In this document: piece after piece, positions 8,758 to 19,176 of the stretch | How the letters are laid out: each line of letters opens with the position of its first letter | How positions within the stretch are numbered: position 1 is the first letter of the stretch | The notes under the pieces: model-generated | The model's input: only the letters and a program-made list of their open reading frames with translations | What the model was told of the DNA's origin: nothing | The model's database searches: none | Position numbers and translations under genes: made by a program | IMG/VR virus record: IMGVR_UViG_3300009425_003618 | Coordinates: 1 to 64,000 of that record | Length of the DNA stretch: 64,000 nt | DNA from: a virus | Strand: one strand, 5' to 3'

Positions 8758-10677
8758 TTACACGTAACACAGGTCTTTGTATGCTATTTTATCTTTCCCG
8801 TTGTGTAAATAATTCAAGACTCTTTGGGTTCCTACGTGAGGAAGAAACGCTATCTCGAAGTAACCTTCGTGGTCCCCTCGCCCCTCTAACCAGAGAAGGT
8901 TATCCATCTGTGGAATATAGTTTATAACCTTATGCACGTAAGGGATGCCTTGTAAGACCTCTTGATATTGTGGTTGTGTAGCTACGTACAAATTATAGTC
9001 TGGGTATTGTTCTTTAATTGATTTAAATAAGCTTGTAGATAAGAAAACGTCCCCTATGCTTTGAGGCATAACGTAAAGGACTCGTTTACCCTTGTCTTCC
9101 TTGCCTAAAACATCCTCAAATGGAACTTTTTCTTTATTTTTATTTTCTTTAAGAGCCACTTGCCTGAAGTAATTTTCTATATCGCGTCGATTGGCTCCTT
9201 TCTTTAGTTCCCCCATCCAGTACTTGTAACCTTCGTCCTCTTTGTCTACATCCTTCATTAGGAGAATGTTGTGGTACATGTCGATCAACCAATCAGCATC
9301 ATCTTTGATTTCTGGAATTTCGTAAAAGGGATTTTTGTCATCTTCCTTCTCTAAGTCAAAACTGTACTCGGTAAACGGAGCTGAATCTATGAACTCCTCA
9401 AAGAATGAGCCAACAGAATTAATTGAGTAGTTTTCTACCGTCCATTCTTTCGCCTTTTTTCCCATCTTCTCCCGTTCCTCTTTGGTCATCTTCAGAACCT
9501 TATCGAGTTGCTCCTCTATGGAAGCTGGGTAAGTCGAGGCTTTAATAAATTGGGTTCCATGCTCTCTGTACTCCGCCCAGTCCAATGCCAAAGACCCAGC
9601 TTCGGGGACACACATATCTTCACCACAGCTATAATTTGTGACAAGGGTAATTAACTCGACTAATTTAGCCTCCTGTATGGGGATTTCTTGCCCCCCCGAG
9701 GTGAAGGGGTGGCAATACACGTCCATTAAATTGTAAATTTCATTAAGTTCTTTTTCTCCTACGCCATTTTGGGGCGAGGTTGTAACTAGCGATGCTTTCG
9801 TGGAGCAAGCGTGACAGTCAATGTCTTGCCCTACGTGAGGTTTTACTTCATAATTTAAGCAATTCCTGCAAACATAAGTGGTGATAATTTCACCGTCCTT
9901 TATCCCGTATTCCTTTGCCAAACGCGGGATTTCCCAGCCTTCGCCAAAGTGGGTGTGTAATAATAGGCGGGTTTTGGTTTCGGGATTCTTTTCTTTAAAT
10001 CTTTTATACCCCTCAAGAAGATTCGGTACAGATTTTCTTAATTGGTTTCTAAAAACAAACCCGACTACAAATGCATCTTTGGGAATCTTAAATCTTTTCC
10101 TTAGCTCTTCTTTATCCTTGTCGTCTAGGCGATAAAAATCTTTTTCATTAATAACCCCCGACACTTGTTTGACATGCTTGTGACCCAACTCGTGTAGGGC
10201 TTTGACTGCGAAATTACTCCATATCCAGTAATTTTTTATTTTGTCGGCCTTCTCTGTGGCTGATGGCAAAATCGGAAGAGAGTCTAAAGTCGTCCAAATT
10301 ACGGATGTCGTCTTCTGAAACCATTTGCGGTTAACTGCGAAATCTACGCCCCATATGTCCTGAGAAGCTATATATACGTCGGGCTTCTCATCTTGGATCA
10401 CCTTATCGAGGTAGTGCCCTCCATATCCAGCCTCCCTTGCTACGTTCGGGTCTCTTTGAAGCTCCTGCATTTCTTGCGGGTCATCAGGTAAACAACCCAC
10501 GGCCTTCCATGGGGTTCTTTTAAGCTCTGGATTTGAGTAATTCAAGCCCACGACATAATGAACTAGGTCGTATTTGCCCGTGTTGTGCAGGTACTCAAGT
10601 AGAATCCTTGCGTTCCGACCAAATCCCGTTTTAGCCAAACTGAAGTCAGTTTGGAAAACTACTTTTTTCTTTTTCAT
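8758..10677 (-). CDS. GT4 glycosyltransferase + DUF4214-like + GT9 N-terminal domain
   Basis: This 639-residue multidomain protein has, in order: a GT4-type glycosyltransferase (T-D-F-S-L-A-K-T-G-F-G-R-N at residue 10, F-V-F-R-N-Q-x-R-K near 207, a Q-E-I-P-I-Q-E-A donor-site motif near 330); a C-x-x-C ... C-x-x-C zinc-ribbon insertion at about 268-293; a helical repeat like DUF4214 (Y-K-Y-W-M-G-E-L-K-K-G) around 460-510; and, from residue 530, the first half of a GT9 domain (R-V-L-Y-V-M-P-Q-S-I-G-D-V-F-L). The protein stops at TAA exactly where the GT9 linker should continue, and the next gene supplies the remainder in the same frame. It probably transfers sugars onto a phage or host glycan. 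It follows the SSB-like gene by five bases. Confidence 0.75.
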   Translation of the reverse strand: MKKKKVVFQTDFSLAKTGFGRNARILLEYLHNTGKYDLVHYVVGLNYSNPELKRTPWKAVGCLPDDPQEMQELQRDPNVAREAGYGGHYLDKVIQDEKPDVYIASQDIWGVDFAVNRKWFQKTTSVIWTTLDSLPILPSATEKADKIKNYWIWSNFAVKALHELGHKHVKQVSGVINEKDFYRLDDKDKEELRKRFKIPKDAFVVGFVFRNQLRKSVPNLLEGYKRFKEKNPETKTRLLLHTHFGEGWEIPRLAKEYGIKDGEIITTYVCRNCLNYEVKPHVGQDIDCHACSTKASLVTTSPQNGVGEKELNEIYNLMDVYCHPFTSGGQEIPIQEAKLVELITLVTNYSCGEDMCVPEAGSLALDWAEYREHGTQFIKASTYPASIEEQLDKVLKMTKEEREKMGKKAKEWTVENYSINSVGSFFEEFIDSAPFTEYSFDLEKEDDKNPFYEIPEIKDDADWLIDMYHNILLMKDVDKEDEGYKYWMGELKKGANRRDIENYFRQVALKENKNKEKVPFEDVLGKEDKGKRVLYVMPQSIGDVFLSTSLFKSIKEQYPDYNLYVATQPQYQEVLQGIPYVHKVINYIPQMDNLLWLEGRGDHEGYFEIAFLPHVGTQRVLNYLHNGKDKIAYKDLCYV

Positions 10678-10682
10678 CGTAT

Positions 10683-11261
10683 TTAGAATACTACTTCATC
10701 GTCACCCTTTTGGATAGTCGGAACTTCTGGAATTTTGGGTGGGGGGCTTTTCCACGACTGAGGTGTCTTCCCTTGTGGTTTTGATTTTATTTTACTTACC
10801 TTGTAAGAAAAGAAAGAATTCATCATAAAAATAAGACATTCTCTCAAAGCTCTCGCTTCACCGAAATTAAAGGGGCACATAATCGTGATCTTTTTAGACG
10901 GATCATCCTTAGGCTCCTTAATGGCACTAAGGGAATAACCAGCGGGTTTGCCCTCTTTATCGTCATACCTCTTGAAAAATCCCTTGGTGATATGCTCCGC
11001 TTGTGGAAAGCTGTGGTAGCATTTCCATTCTCTGCCTCTGTCTAGGCAATCTAGGATACCGCCAATCTCATTTATATTTAATTTAATTTTAATAAATTTA
11101 GTTGGATTTTCTAAGTTAGCCTTAAAGGTCCCCGTTCTGGTCTTTGCGTTCCAATCGGCTTGCTGAATTATATTTGCATAAAAACACTCATGCTCTGGAT
11201 TAAACCAGAAAGAACAGGCTGCACCTGTATTTTTAGCATTTGGTTTGTAAAACTGTATCAT
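10683..11261 (-). CDS. Putative single-stranded DNA-binding protein
   Basis: The 192-residue protein begins M-I-Q-F-Y-K-P-N-A-K-N-T-G and has a compact N-terminal domain of about 135 residues. A basic, Pro/Ser-rich linker follows, and then an acidic tip ending G-D-D-E-V-V-F. An acidic tail closed by Phe is the hallmark used by bacterial and phage SSB proteins to recruit partners. The folded domain looks like the PC4-like SSBs of other aquatic phages, as far as I can recall. It heads the first minus-strand operon, from a strong promoter with a leader of about four bases. Placement beside an annealing protein fits a replication or recombination role. Confidence 0.55.
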   Translation of the reverse strand: MIQFYKPNAKNTGAACSFWFNPEHECFYANIIQQADWNAKTRTGTFKANLENPTKFIKIKLNINEIGGILDCLDRGREWKCYHSFPQAEHITKGFFKRYDDKEGKPAGYSLSAIKEPKDDPSKKITIMCPFNFGEARALRECLIFMMNSFFSYKVSKIKSKPQGKTPQSWKSPPPKIPEVPTIQKGDDEVVF

Positions 11262-11271
11262 AATATGTGTA

Positions 11272-11299
11272 ATTATATGTGTATTAGGTTAAAAGTCAA
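11272..11299 (-). promoter_or_regulatory. Strong sigma-70-type promoter for the SSB-like operon
   Basis: On the minus strand it reads TTGACT, 16 nt, TATAAT. The -10 box ends 10 bases before the ATG at 11261, so the predicted leader is about four nucleotides with no Shine-Dalgarno. It occupies almost all of the 47-bp divergent spacer between this operon and the giant plus-strand gene. Confidence 0.85.
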
Positions 11300-11308
11300 G
11301 GAAAAAGG

Positions 11309-14300
11309 ATGAGAATACCTCCATTTTACATTCGCCAGGATCACTCAGATCAATCCTGCTCGGATACCACCACTCGCGAGGGTAGCAACAGCCCCCTATA
11401 TGATAGTGAGGTAAAGTGTAAAAATGTTGGTGCAACATGGGGTTACTACCCCCCCTATGGATGGGAGGACTACCATAAGCAATCCCACATCCCAGACGAA
11501 GAGGGCCGTGATTTTTACTATACTGGCATCCACAGGATAGGCCACGATCAGGGTACTCATTTACCCATGAACTATAAGGGTGAGTGGGTAGCAACCCAAG
11601 GAACCACCACCAGCGAGGCGTACCACAAGGGTGACTTGGTTTTCGTAAAACCCGCTGCCGCAGGAAGTCTCCACCCAGAAACAATCTTTTATTACTGCCT
11701 AATAGATAACTCAGATTTAAGTGCTCCGCCCTCAAATAATTGGGAGAAGCAAAATCTCAAGTCTTATCTTTACGAGGGTCACGAGGGAGTAAACTCAGCG
11801 GCAGAACCAGGAGCGTACCACGCATACGATACCAAGGAGAGTAAAATTAGCCACAGGTACGAGGAAGGCGGGAACGCTACGGCTAGAGAAGCTGAAATGG
11901 GGGTGACGAATGTCAAGATTGGCCAAGGCGGAAACTCTCATTTCGAAACTTGGTACAACCAAGAGAATCGAGCGAACCAGTTTTACGTAGCTGACGCTGG
12001 TCATTTTTATACTTATGAAACCTGTCACGGTACGCGACCCGTCTGGCTTCAGGGGTTTAGCGGAAACAATAATTTTTATAATGCAACATATCCTGCTGGA
12101 TATTACGCACCCCCACACGGGGAACACGCGACCCTTACCTTGGTCGGATCAAATCCGGGTGAGGAAACCATCAATGCTTTAACATCAACAGATTTTGAAC
12201 TGGAGGACTTCATGGCTGGCGATTGTTGTCCAAGCTTGGACACCAAGCAGGAGCTAGAAATGTATGGGATAAGAACCGTGTTCCCCAAGAACGGAGCGAT
12301 GGTAACTTTCGATCAAAATAGGGGAGACGAACACGGCATCCACGCCCCCTACGAAGAGTGTCCACCTGATCTACCGCCACTGGTTTTTTTTGAGCGGGAA
12401 CTTTTCGGTTATCATCCCGGTTCAATAATGGCCCCGGGCGCAGGAACCTTCTACAACGACAACCCGTTTCCCAACGGCTTGGATATAGACGGTTGGTTCC
12501 ACCCACACGTATACGAAACTAAAAGGTGCTGGGCTCCGGGAGGATTAATATACAACGGGTACAAATTAAAAGGTGGATATCCTGAACTGACCTATCCCGT
12601 AATGGGAAGCAATGAAAGGAAGCTGGACGCAGGAATATGTAAAGCGCGAGAAGCCGAGACCTCTCAGCTTTTAGGATACAATTTTGAAGGCGTTCAAGGC
12701 GGTATGGGAACCGGACCTGGTGCGGCTGCAAATGATTCAGCTAGTTTTGCTACTTATGATCCGTTTATTTATTGGCATTTTATTTTTAGATACAACCATG
12801 ATTCGTTATGGGATGATACACAAAACACCCTAACTAACAAGGTGGTGAATTTCGGGGAGGGGGCGGGAACCATCGAAGATCATTTATGGGAGTATAGGCA
12901 ATGCCCGAGTACTCCAGATTTTTTACCTTGGTCTGCTGACTGCCCGATACACGCATGTCCATCTCATTATTTTGATATTCCCTATTATGCCGCCATAGGA
13001 AAATTCGGTTTTTATGGTGCTAGGTTTTTTAACACATGCAGCGTCCCCGCTGGGGTGGGAGACAACGAAGTCCAAGACCCTCACGCCGAATTTAATTACT
13101 ACTCAGCATTGAAGGCAAGTGCTGATGGAAAAAGTTTCAACGATCCGCCTATAACACTAAAAGGCAGGATCGATAGGACGGATCAAGTAGACTTTGTTGG
13201 AAGAATAAACAACGAGTGCTACAAGGTGACGTACGAGAAAACCTCAACTGATGATTTGCCCGTTGACTTGGTTCTCGGCACGACAAGACCGACTTGGGTG
13301 GATTCAGTTAAGACCATAGATATGGTATATTATGTTTACTATTGGAACTGGATAGGAAACTTAAAACAAGTACCGGGCGCAGGGGTTTGCTCCCCATATG
13401 ATTCATACACGACCCAAGCAACCTGCGAAGCCAACAACGGAACTTGGACCAAAAGTTCAGTTGATCTTGGTTCGATTATAGTCCCAATGACCGCGTGTGA
13501 GGATTGCGCTAACGGCGGGGCTAATGCCGTAGATGAGGCAAAAAAACAAGTACGAGATGCGTGGGCGGCTCTGTTTGGCGTGACGTGGGAGTCATTGCAG
13601 GGGCTCCTGGCTTCGGCTTCGGGGGGTGGTGTCGGGACAATTAACCACATTTCGGACACTTTTTGTGACGACAGTAATCCGAATTGTCTTCCTTTTTTAA
13701 AATACGGTTCCGTTGCATTCAACCCTCACAACATCCTCGATAGCCTTGGTGCTTGCGACGACCTTCTAAGGACTCACGCGGTAAGAATGGGGGCTGATAA
13801 CATCGGAGCAACAAAAGGTCAATACTCTACATTCGACCAAAGGGTTGATCTAGTTCGAGATTTTTCAGCGGGAGTCCAAGAATGTGACACGTATAGCGAG
13901 CCCTCCGTAACGGCGGGAACATGCGGTGAAGATCATTACGATTTTCTTTTAGAGATTGCCTCAAACGAACAACGAATAAACGAATTTTTCGTTGGCAACC
14001 ATGGGTTTTTCTTGTGGGCAAACTATGAGCATATCATAAATTCTCCTGAATATAAAAACTATTTAATAGGGGATTCCGTCGGTGACCCAGCAGAGGTGCA
14101 TTTTAAGCGTTGCTTATTTAGGCTTTACAGTGACTTCAACCAGCTACTCCTAAGTTTACCGAACTTTTTTGATGGGAACGATAGCCCCGTCATTTATTAC
14201 GAAAAAGCAATTAACGGCCTGTATGGCAACCAAGCATTGGATTACTCTAGGCAGGGGCTGTTTAATGACATGCTGTTTAGTAACAACCGATACAGACAAT

Positions 14301-17300
14301 TTTTAAGAGAGCTTGAGTGGCATGACCAAACGAATCTTTGGAACTTAGCAGAATCCATCCCAGGCCACGTAAACCAAATAGAGGCATGGGATAGAATATT
14401 AAAGACTTACGGACATTACATAGCTCAAAACGGCGGGGCTGTAAATCAGGGATGGTACAAAGAAGCAATTGAAGCAAAAGAATCAAGAATACTAACAAGA
14501 TACGTAGAAAACAAACTTAGAGGAAAAGCAATCGACTTGTATCCGACAAATCAGATTTCTTTTTCCACGGACAGTGCTGATCGTTACATAACCGGAAAAT
14601 ACTGGGGAAATTCTCAGTGGGGCCACAGCACGGTGGGGCATTACGCGGGAAGTTCGACGACCTACCCAGACCCGAACAACCCCCCCGATGGAAAATTGAC
14701 AAATGCTCGTTTCGACCCGCTGCCTGGTGGGTATGGCCCCCAGCGCGGAGACCCGAGCGAGCCCAACCCGAACGTAACAAGGACGTACTTTCACGGCACT
14801 TACGCCGCGAAGTCGTCAGTGACGGGCCACTTCGAAGATATAACAAACGCAAAAAACGGGGGAGGTGAACACTTTTACGCTGGGCTCTTCGTAGATTGGT
14901 CATGTGGTGGCGACATGCCATCGACAAGCTACACCGCAGGAGGACTTGCTGTAGCCGCCGAAGGTAAAGGAATCCCAAAGAAGCCTTGGGTAACGAAAGG
15001 CCACGCCGATGTTGGGAAGCTTAATCAGGGCTTTAGTTGTTTCTCTCCGCTTTTCATTCAACAGCCATTAAACTTGTCCTGTAAACTGGGCCAACGGCCA
15101 ACCTTCATGGCTCACGCGGTTGATTACCATACGATACCCGACGACAAGATTAACAAGGGGTATCCAGAAATTGACTATTGGACAAATAACTTAAAACTTA
15201 CCAATTCAAGGGGGGAACTAAAATACCCGATTAAATACCAATGGTATAGAATGCTGAGAAGACAACCGGATAATAATGACGCTTTACCCCCGAATGGCGC
15301 GTATTTCAATCCACCAAACCCCTCCATGAACGAGACATTTGATGAGTGGTTTTACGCAAATGAGCCAGTACTACAAAAAGCCTCGGTGACAGGCGAGTGG
15401 TCTTGTATGGAGGGAGTAAGCGGCGTGGGAACCGAAGATTGCACCATGTTTCATCCGCAAGTCAGTTACACCCATGACATGCTTGAGGGTGATGGGAAGT
15501 ATGAGGATAAGAAAGAAGAGGGCAGACAGTATCGGGAAGATCACTGGACTAAGCTCGTAGACTACAAAGGGGAGCTTCACAACATGGGGTCGGTGAAGAA
15601 ACAAGGCTGGCAGAGAATTTGGAAATCGTGGGCATATATCCAAGGGTCAATAAACGCATTCGGAAGAAATAACGGGACCGATCCCTATTACGGGGTGAAG
15701 CCAAACGTTGATCAAGTACACCAAACCGTTGTTGCGGCAGAAGGCGCGGGCCCGCTTGATAACCGTCACGCCATCCCATGTTTTGATATAGAAGCTGGTG
15801 CGGATGCGTACAACAAGATGATGATAGATGAGTATGGGATCAATTCCAATTATGGAGATGAAGAGTATGTATATTTTTGTGTAGCTTCGGGAAGATTCGG
15901 TTTTAGGCGCAGTGAATATGCTTCTCTGAACATAGAAGACTGGTTAAAACTCGATGTATCAATAAGGAATGGTGCTCCCATGACGATTCCGATGGATACT
16001 ATATCATTCGACTACACGAGGATAGATCAGGACCATGCTGTTTTCCCAGGGCTTCCGGGTGAGAACCAGATATCGGAAATAGGAGATCAAGCTCTTCTAA
16101 ACGCCTCCAGGGATAAAAACATTCACAAGAATTGCCCGAACACCGAATCAAGCTACGTAACGCCTTACAATATGGTGTTCCTTAAGATGGGGTGGGGTGC
16201 GCCCTTGAGTGATCATAATCGGTGGCAAGGTAACGGCCTAGAGAAGTCGGTGATTGGCATACCCCCTTTCGCGGGGACAATGCGCGACCAAAACCAAGCG
16301 GTCGAGCAAGAAGTAATGGAAGTCATGAACATGAGCAATAATTGCCGATCTTTTGCTTTTGTTGGGAGGGAGGGTTTTAGGGGGGCTACTAGGACATATA
16401 GACCACCCACACAACACAACCACCAAGGAACCAAAGCAGAAAGGGCGGGCTGGTTTGAATACGGGATGTTGTATTCTTTCGGCGGCGTACTTAGCCAAGC
16501 TGCGGGAAACGCTCTCTATAGCCAGCCTCAACTGCCTGTTTGCCGAGATTATTTTATGCCGAAAGGGTGTACGGCGCAAGGATTCCGCGCAGGGTTTCCA
16601 ATCGCCGATGGGGGAACTAAGGAGCAATTCACCCGCACGGTTACCGATATATGCGGCCAAACAACGACAGTCTCCTTCACCGAGTCGTTGTCAGCTCGGA
16701 TGGGTAACGTGGACGCTTCCGAGGAAAACGCGCTGGGGGGCGGCGACGCGGCTGCGTTGGCGGAGGGTGCTGCTTCAAATGCGTTTCATTACACCGCCGG
16801 TGATCGAGCGATTATTATAACCAGTTTGATGGCTGGTGTGCCTACGACCCGGATTAATCATCAGGGAGAACTCTACCCTTGGAATGAAAACGATACGGCT
16901 TACTGGTACGATACGCATCACACCATCGGCCATCACGGCAAAGGCGTAAGTTGGCAATTCTCGAATAATCTAGGGATAATTAAAAGATTCGGAAAATGCG
17001 CCCCGATGCCAGAGGGTGGGGACGAAACCTACGACTGGTCCGCTGGTAATATCGTGAGGACTGCCGAGACGGCAGCGGGATTCACGAGTATAATTTCGCA
17101 AGGAACTGCGGCACATAACAAGCTAAGATGGCTACCGAAGGATACAAGCGACTACTTTTTTTGGGCTTGGGGCAATTCGAGAGAGATGATGAGGGGCTGG
17201 CGGGCGGCAAAACAACTGATTGGCCCCTCCACTTTAGCGGGGATACAATGCGGCTTCCGCCAAGAAGGTTGTGGGAGATACATGCTATATTTTGTAGAGG

Positions 17301-19153
17301 CTTTACACAGGTATTACCAAACATGTGGGGAAAGCGAGAAAAAGAAAGAGATAAACCTGAGTTTTATTGCTCCTGGCCTGAGGCATGGAGCCGCTGGAAC
17401 TAACTACTTTTGGGGTGGTTTCCCAAGCAGCACTTACGTAAAAAGGTACGCAAAAGTTGGCCCTTACGCATATGAATGGAGGGTAAGCACACACAACAGA
17501 GATAGAAATGGGAATGGGATATCGGAGTCCTTCTATTCTACGAAATATGACCGCAACATGTATCTTTATGATCCTCCCGCCATTTACGGTTTATGGGCGA
17601 GGCAAACGGACCATCTCAAAACTTCGCCAAAGATTGATACGTTAAGGAAACTAAGAAGAAGAGCTCAGTGGTCTCCATGCCAAGGTGAGGTTAACGCAAA
17701 AAGCGGGCAGCCAAGTTGCGCCGGTCACACAAAGAACGGATACCGAGCAATCCCCTGGCAACTTGCGGGATTGAGGTTCGGTCCTCCTGGAGCGTCTAAG
17801 AACGGCGGGTGTGGGACTATGCGACTTGGTTGTGTTGACACCCCCCATTTGCCTCGTCGCCGCTCGTATAGTTCCAATAGTAATGAACCATGCAATTGGT
17901 ACAAGTACGCCATAAAATTGGGTCTCGACCATGGCAGTCATTATGGTTGCAACGAGAAACAATTATTAGAAGGAGTATGTTTCGATCCCTGCCTAAGTAT
18001 GAAGTATAATTATGGGTTTTTCCCTGGTGGCAAGCTATTAACCATTAATAATTATGTAAAATATAAAACCAGTAGACATGACGCTGAACCCCCTAAGGGC
18101 GTTGCAAATGCCGCTGGCGGAGTGCTCCCGAACGCTGGCCTCGCGGCTAGTAAGATACCCTCAAAGTCATCCCTCAACGCAAATAAATCACCACAAGCGC
18201 AAAAAGCACAAGCCGACTCTGGGGTTGCGGGCGCAGTGGTGAAAGCAGCAAACCCTTCGAGATTTTTAACTCAGTTAACTAATGATGTTCATGATGAAGA
18301 AATCGCTATAACCAAAAGCAAATCAATGAAGTTTGTCAGAATGTTGAGGGGGCCATGGGCTACCCCTTACAGAAGGATAAAAGCTGAAATAGCTGCGGCG
18401 GGACTAGGTTTACCCCCTGGAGGCAGGAAGACAAATTCGGATGTATTCAACTCGATTGCTACACCAGCGATCATAGGCCAGACTCATGAAGAACTCACTC
18501 TTGGTGGTGCTTTTTACAGTCAACCCGACAAGGTTACCTCCGCCCAAAGATACTCGGACACATCTGTTTCACCTTGTAACGCTTATGGCGCAGACCATTG
18601 CAACTATTTGACTCCGACAATTCATATAGGAATGGATACACAGTTCTCATTTATGACTAGCGATATCATGGCAAACGCAGCGTACTTGGGTGGGCAATAC
18701 TCTCTTTCAAAAGAAATTACAGTTGGGGGAGAAATGTCTAAACAATTCGCGGCAATGGCGAAGTGGCTGGCGTTTTTTCTAATTCCGGGCTCCGGGTCAA
18801 TCAAAGGTCTGGCTGCGGCGGGTAGGGTGGGCAGTCTCTCACACCTGAAACCACACGCCATTTCCGTATTAGTCAAGAAAGCTCTCTCCAACGCCAAAGT
18901 CGCGGGGCAGGTTGCGACGATGAGTGGCTTGATGGAAGCTTACATCGACGATAATTGTGGCGGGGATGATAGTGGATTTATGATGTCAACTTTCGCAACA
19001 GCTGTTTCATGGTTTCTGCCCAATATGCCCCCGACCCAATTGGAAGGGGAAATTATGCAAAGAAGTAGTAGCAGTATGCCAGGGCAGCTTACTAATGCGC
19101 TAATGGAGCAACTGGACGGGATGGCCACCAATGGTCAGATTCTGATTATCTAG
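11309..19153 (+). CDS. Giant 2614-residue virion-like protein
   Basis: This single uninterrupted frame of 7.8 kb has a good GGAAAAAGG ribosome-binding stretch before its ATG. I recognise no named domain. It is rich in Trp, Tyr, Gly, His and Asn over most of its length. Cys-x-TW modules lie at about residues 15-52 and 691-716. An Ala/Ser/Lys low-complexity linker spans roughly 2260-2316, and an Ala/Gly-rich hydrophobic segment lies near 2484-2510. No signal peptide is visible. Length, composition and pairing with the 1909-residue gene suggest a fibre, baseplate or ejected virion protein. A tape-measure role is less likely because long helical repeats are absent. Confidence 0.6.
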   Translation: MRIPPFYIRQDHSDQSCSDTTTREGSNSPLYDSEVKCKNVGATWGYYPPYGWEDYHKQSHIPDEEGRDFYYTGIHRIGHDQGTHLPMNYKGEWVATQGTTTSEAYHKGDLVFVKPAAAGSLHPETIFYYCLIDNSDLSAPPSNNWEKQNLKSYLYEGHEGVNSAAEPGAYHAYDTKESKISHRYEEGGNATAREAEMGVTNVKIGQGGNSHFETWYNQENRANQFYVADAGHFYTYETCHGTRPVWLQGFSGNNNFYNATYPAGYYAPPHGEHATLTLVGSNPGEETINALTSTDFELEDFMAGDCCPSLDTKQELEMYGIRTVFPKNGAMVTFDQNRGDEHGIHAPYEECPPDLPPLVFFERELFGYHPGSIMAPGAGTFYNDNPFPNGLDIDGWFHPHVYETKRCWAPGGLIYNGYKLKGGYPELTYPVMGSNERKLDAGICKAREAETSQLLGYNFEGVQGGMGTGPGAAANDSASFATYDPFIYWHFIFRYNHDSLWDDTQNTLTNKVVNFGEGAGTIEDHLWEYRQCPSTPDFLPWSADCPIHACPSHYFDIPYYAAIGKFGFYGARFFNTCSVPAGVGDNEVQDPHAEFNYYSALKASADGKSFNDPPITLKGRIDRTDQVDFVGRINNECYKVTYEKTSTDDLPVDLVLGTTRPTWVDSVKTIDMVYYVYYWNWIGNLKQVPGAGVCSPYDSYTTQATCEANNGTWTKSSVDLGSIIVPMTACEDCANGGANAVDEAKKQVRDAWAALFGVTWESLQGLLASASGGGVGTINHISDTFCDDSNPNCLPFLKYGSVAFNPHNILDSLGACDDLLRTHAVRMGADNIGATKGQYSTFDQRVDLVRDFSAGVQECDTYSEPSVTAGTCGEDHYDFLLEIASNEQRINEFFVGNHGFFLWANYEHIINSPEYKNYLIGDSVGDPAEVHFKRCLFRLYSDFNQLLLSLPNFFDGNDSPVIYYEKAINGLYGNQALDYSRQGLFNDMLFSNNRYRQFLRELEWHDQTNLWNLAESIPGHVNQIEAWDRILKTYGHYIAQNGGAVNQGWYKEAIEAKESRILTRYVENKLRGKAIDLYPTNQISFSTDSADRYITGKYWGNSQWGHSTVGHYAGSSTTYPDPNNPPDGKLTNARFDPLPGGYGPQRGDPSEPNPNVTRTYFHGTYAAKSSVTGHFEDITNAKNGGGEHFYAGLFVDWSCGGDMPSTSYTAGGLAVAAEGKGIPKKPWVTKGHADVGKLNQGFSCFSPLFIQQPLNLSCKLGQRPTFMAHAVDYHTIPDDKINKGYPEIDYWTNNLKLTNSRGELKYPIKYQWYRMLRRQPDNNDALPPNGAYFNPPNPSMNETFDEWFYANEPVLQKASVTGEWSCMEGVSGVGTEDCTMFHPQVSYTHDMLEGDGKYEDKKEEGRQYREDHWTKLVDYKGELHNMGSVKKQGWQRIWKSWAYIQGSINAFGRNNGTDPYYGVKPNVDQVHQTVVAAEGAGPLDNRHAIPCFDIEAGADAYNKMMIDEYGINSNYGDEEYVYFCVASGRFGFRRSEYASLNIEDWLKLDVSIRNGAPMTIPMDTISFDYTRIDQDHAVFPGLPGENQISEIGDQALLNASRDKNIHKNCPNTESSYVTPYNMVFLKMGWGAPLSDHNRWQGNGLEKSVIGIPPFAGTMRDQNQAVEQEVMEVMNMSNNCRSFAFVGREGFRGATRTYRPPTQHNHQGTKAERAGWFEYGMLYSFGGVLSQAAGNALYSQPQLPVCRDYFMPKGCTAQGFRAGFPIADGGTKEQFTRTVTDICGQTTTVSFTESLSARMGNVDASEENALGGGDAAALAEGAASNAFHYTAGDRAIIITSLMAGVPTTRINHQGELYPWNENDTAYWYDTHHTIGHHGKGVSWQFSNNLGIIKRFGKCAPMPEGGDETYDWSAGNIVRTAETAAGFTSIISQGTAAHNKLRWLPKDTSDYFFWAWGNSREMMRGWRAAKQLIGPSTLAGIQCGFRQEGCGRYMLYFVEALHRYYQTCGESEKKKEINLSFIAPGLRHGAAGTNYFWGGFPSSTYVKRYAKVGPYAYEWRVSTHNRDRNGNGISESFYSTKYDRNMYLYDPPAIYGLWARQTDHLKTSPKIDTLRKLRRRAQWSPCQGEVNAKSGQPSCAGHTKNGYRAIPWQLAGLRFGPPGASKNGGCGTMRLGCVDTPHLPRRRSYSSNSNEPCNWYKYAIKLGLDHGSHYGCNEKQLLEGVCFDPCLSMKYNYGFFPGGKLLTINNYVKYKTSRHDAEPPKGVANAAGGVLPNAGLAASKIPSKSSLNANKSPQAQKAQADSGVAGAVVKAANPSRFLTQLTNDVHDEEIAITKSKSMKFVRMLRGPWATPYRRIKAEIAAAGLGLPPGGRKTNSDVFNSIATPAIIGQTHEELTLGGAFYSQPDKVTSAQRYSDTSVSPCNAYGADHCNYLTPTIHIGMDTQFSFMTSDIMANAAYLGGQYSLSKEITVGGEMSKQFAAMAKWLAFFLIPGSGSIKGLAAAGRVGSLSHLKPHAISVLVKKALSNAKVAGQVATMSGLMEAYIDDNCGGDDSGFMMSTFATAVSWFLPNMPPTQLEGEIMQRSSSSMPGQLTNALMEQLDGMATNGQILII
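13381..13458 (+). repeat. Cys-x-TW micro-module (protein-level repeat)
   Basis: The encoded stretch reads C-S-P-Y-D-S-Y-T-T-Q-A-T-C-E and then N-G-T-W-T. Related modules lie at about 5019-5150 (two copies), 11350-11463 (a divergent form) and 20502-20615 (a loose form). They share a Cys pair, a Tyr-x-Thr/Ser stretch and a terminal Gly-x-Thr-Trp. They are similar as protein motifs rather than exact DNA repeats. Confidence 0.6.
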
Positions 19154-19176
19154 TCATTTTTTCTGCTTTGATTGTC

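Noticed and set aside
8746-8760. Genome-wide TAA recoding as the reason for the broken GT9 gene
   Set aside because: TAA ends many other genes cleanly (for example 3371, 24943, 48023), so it is a normal stop in this phage.
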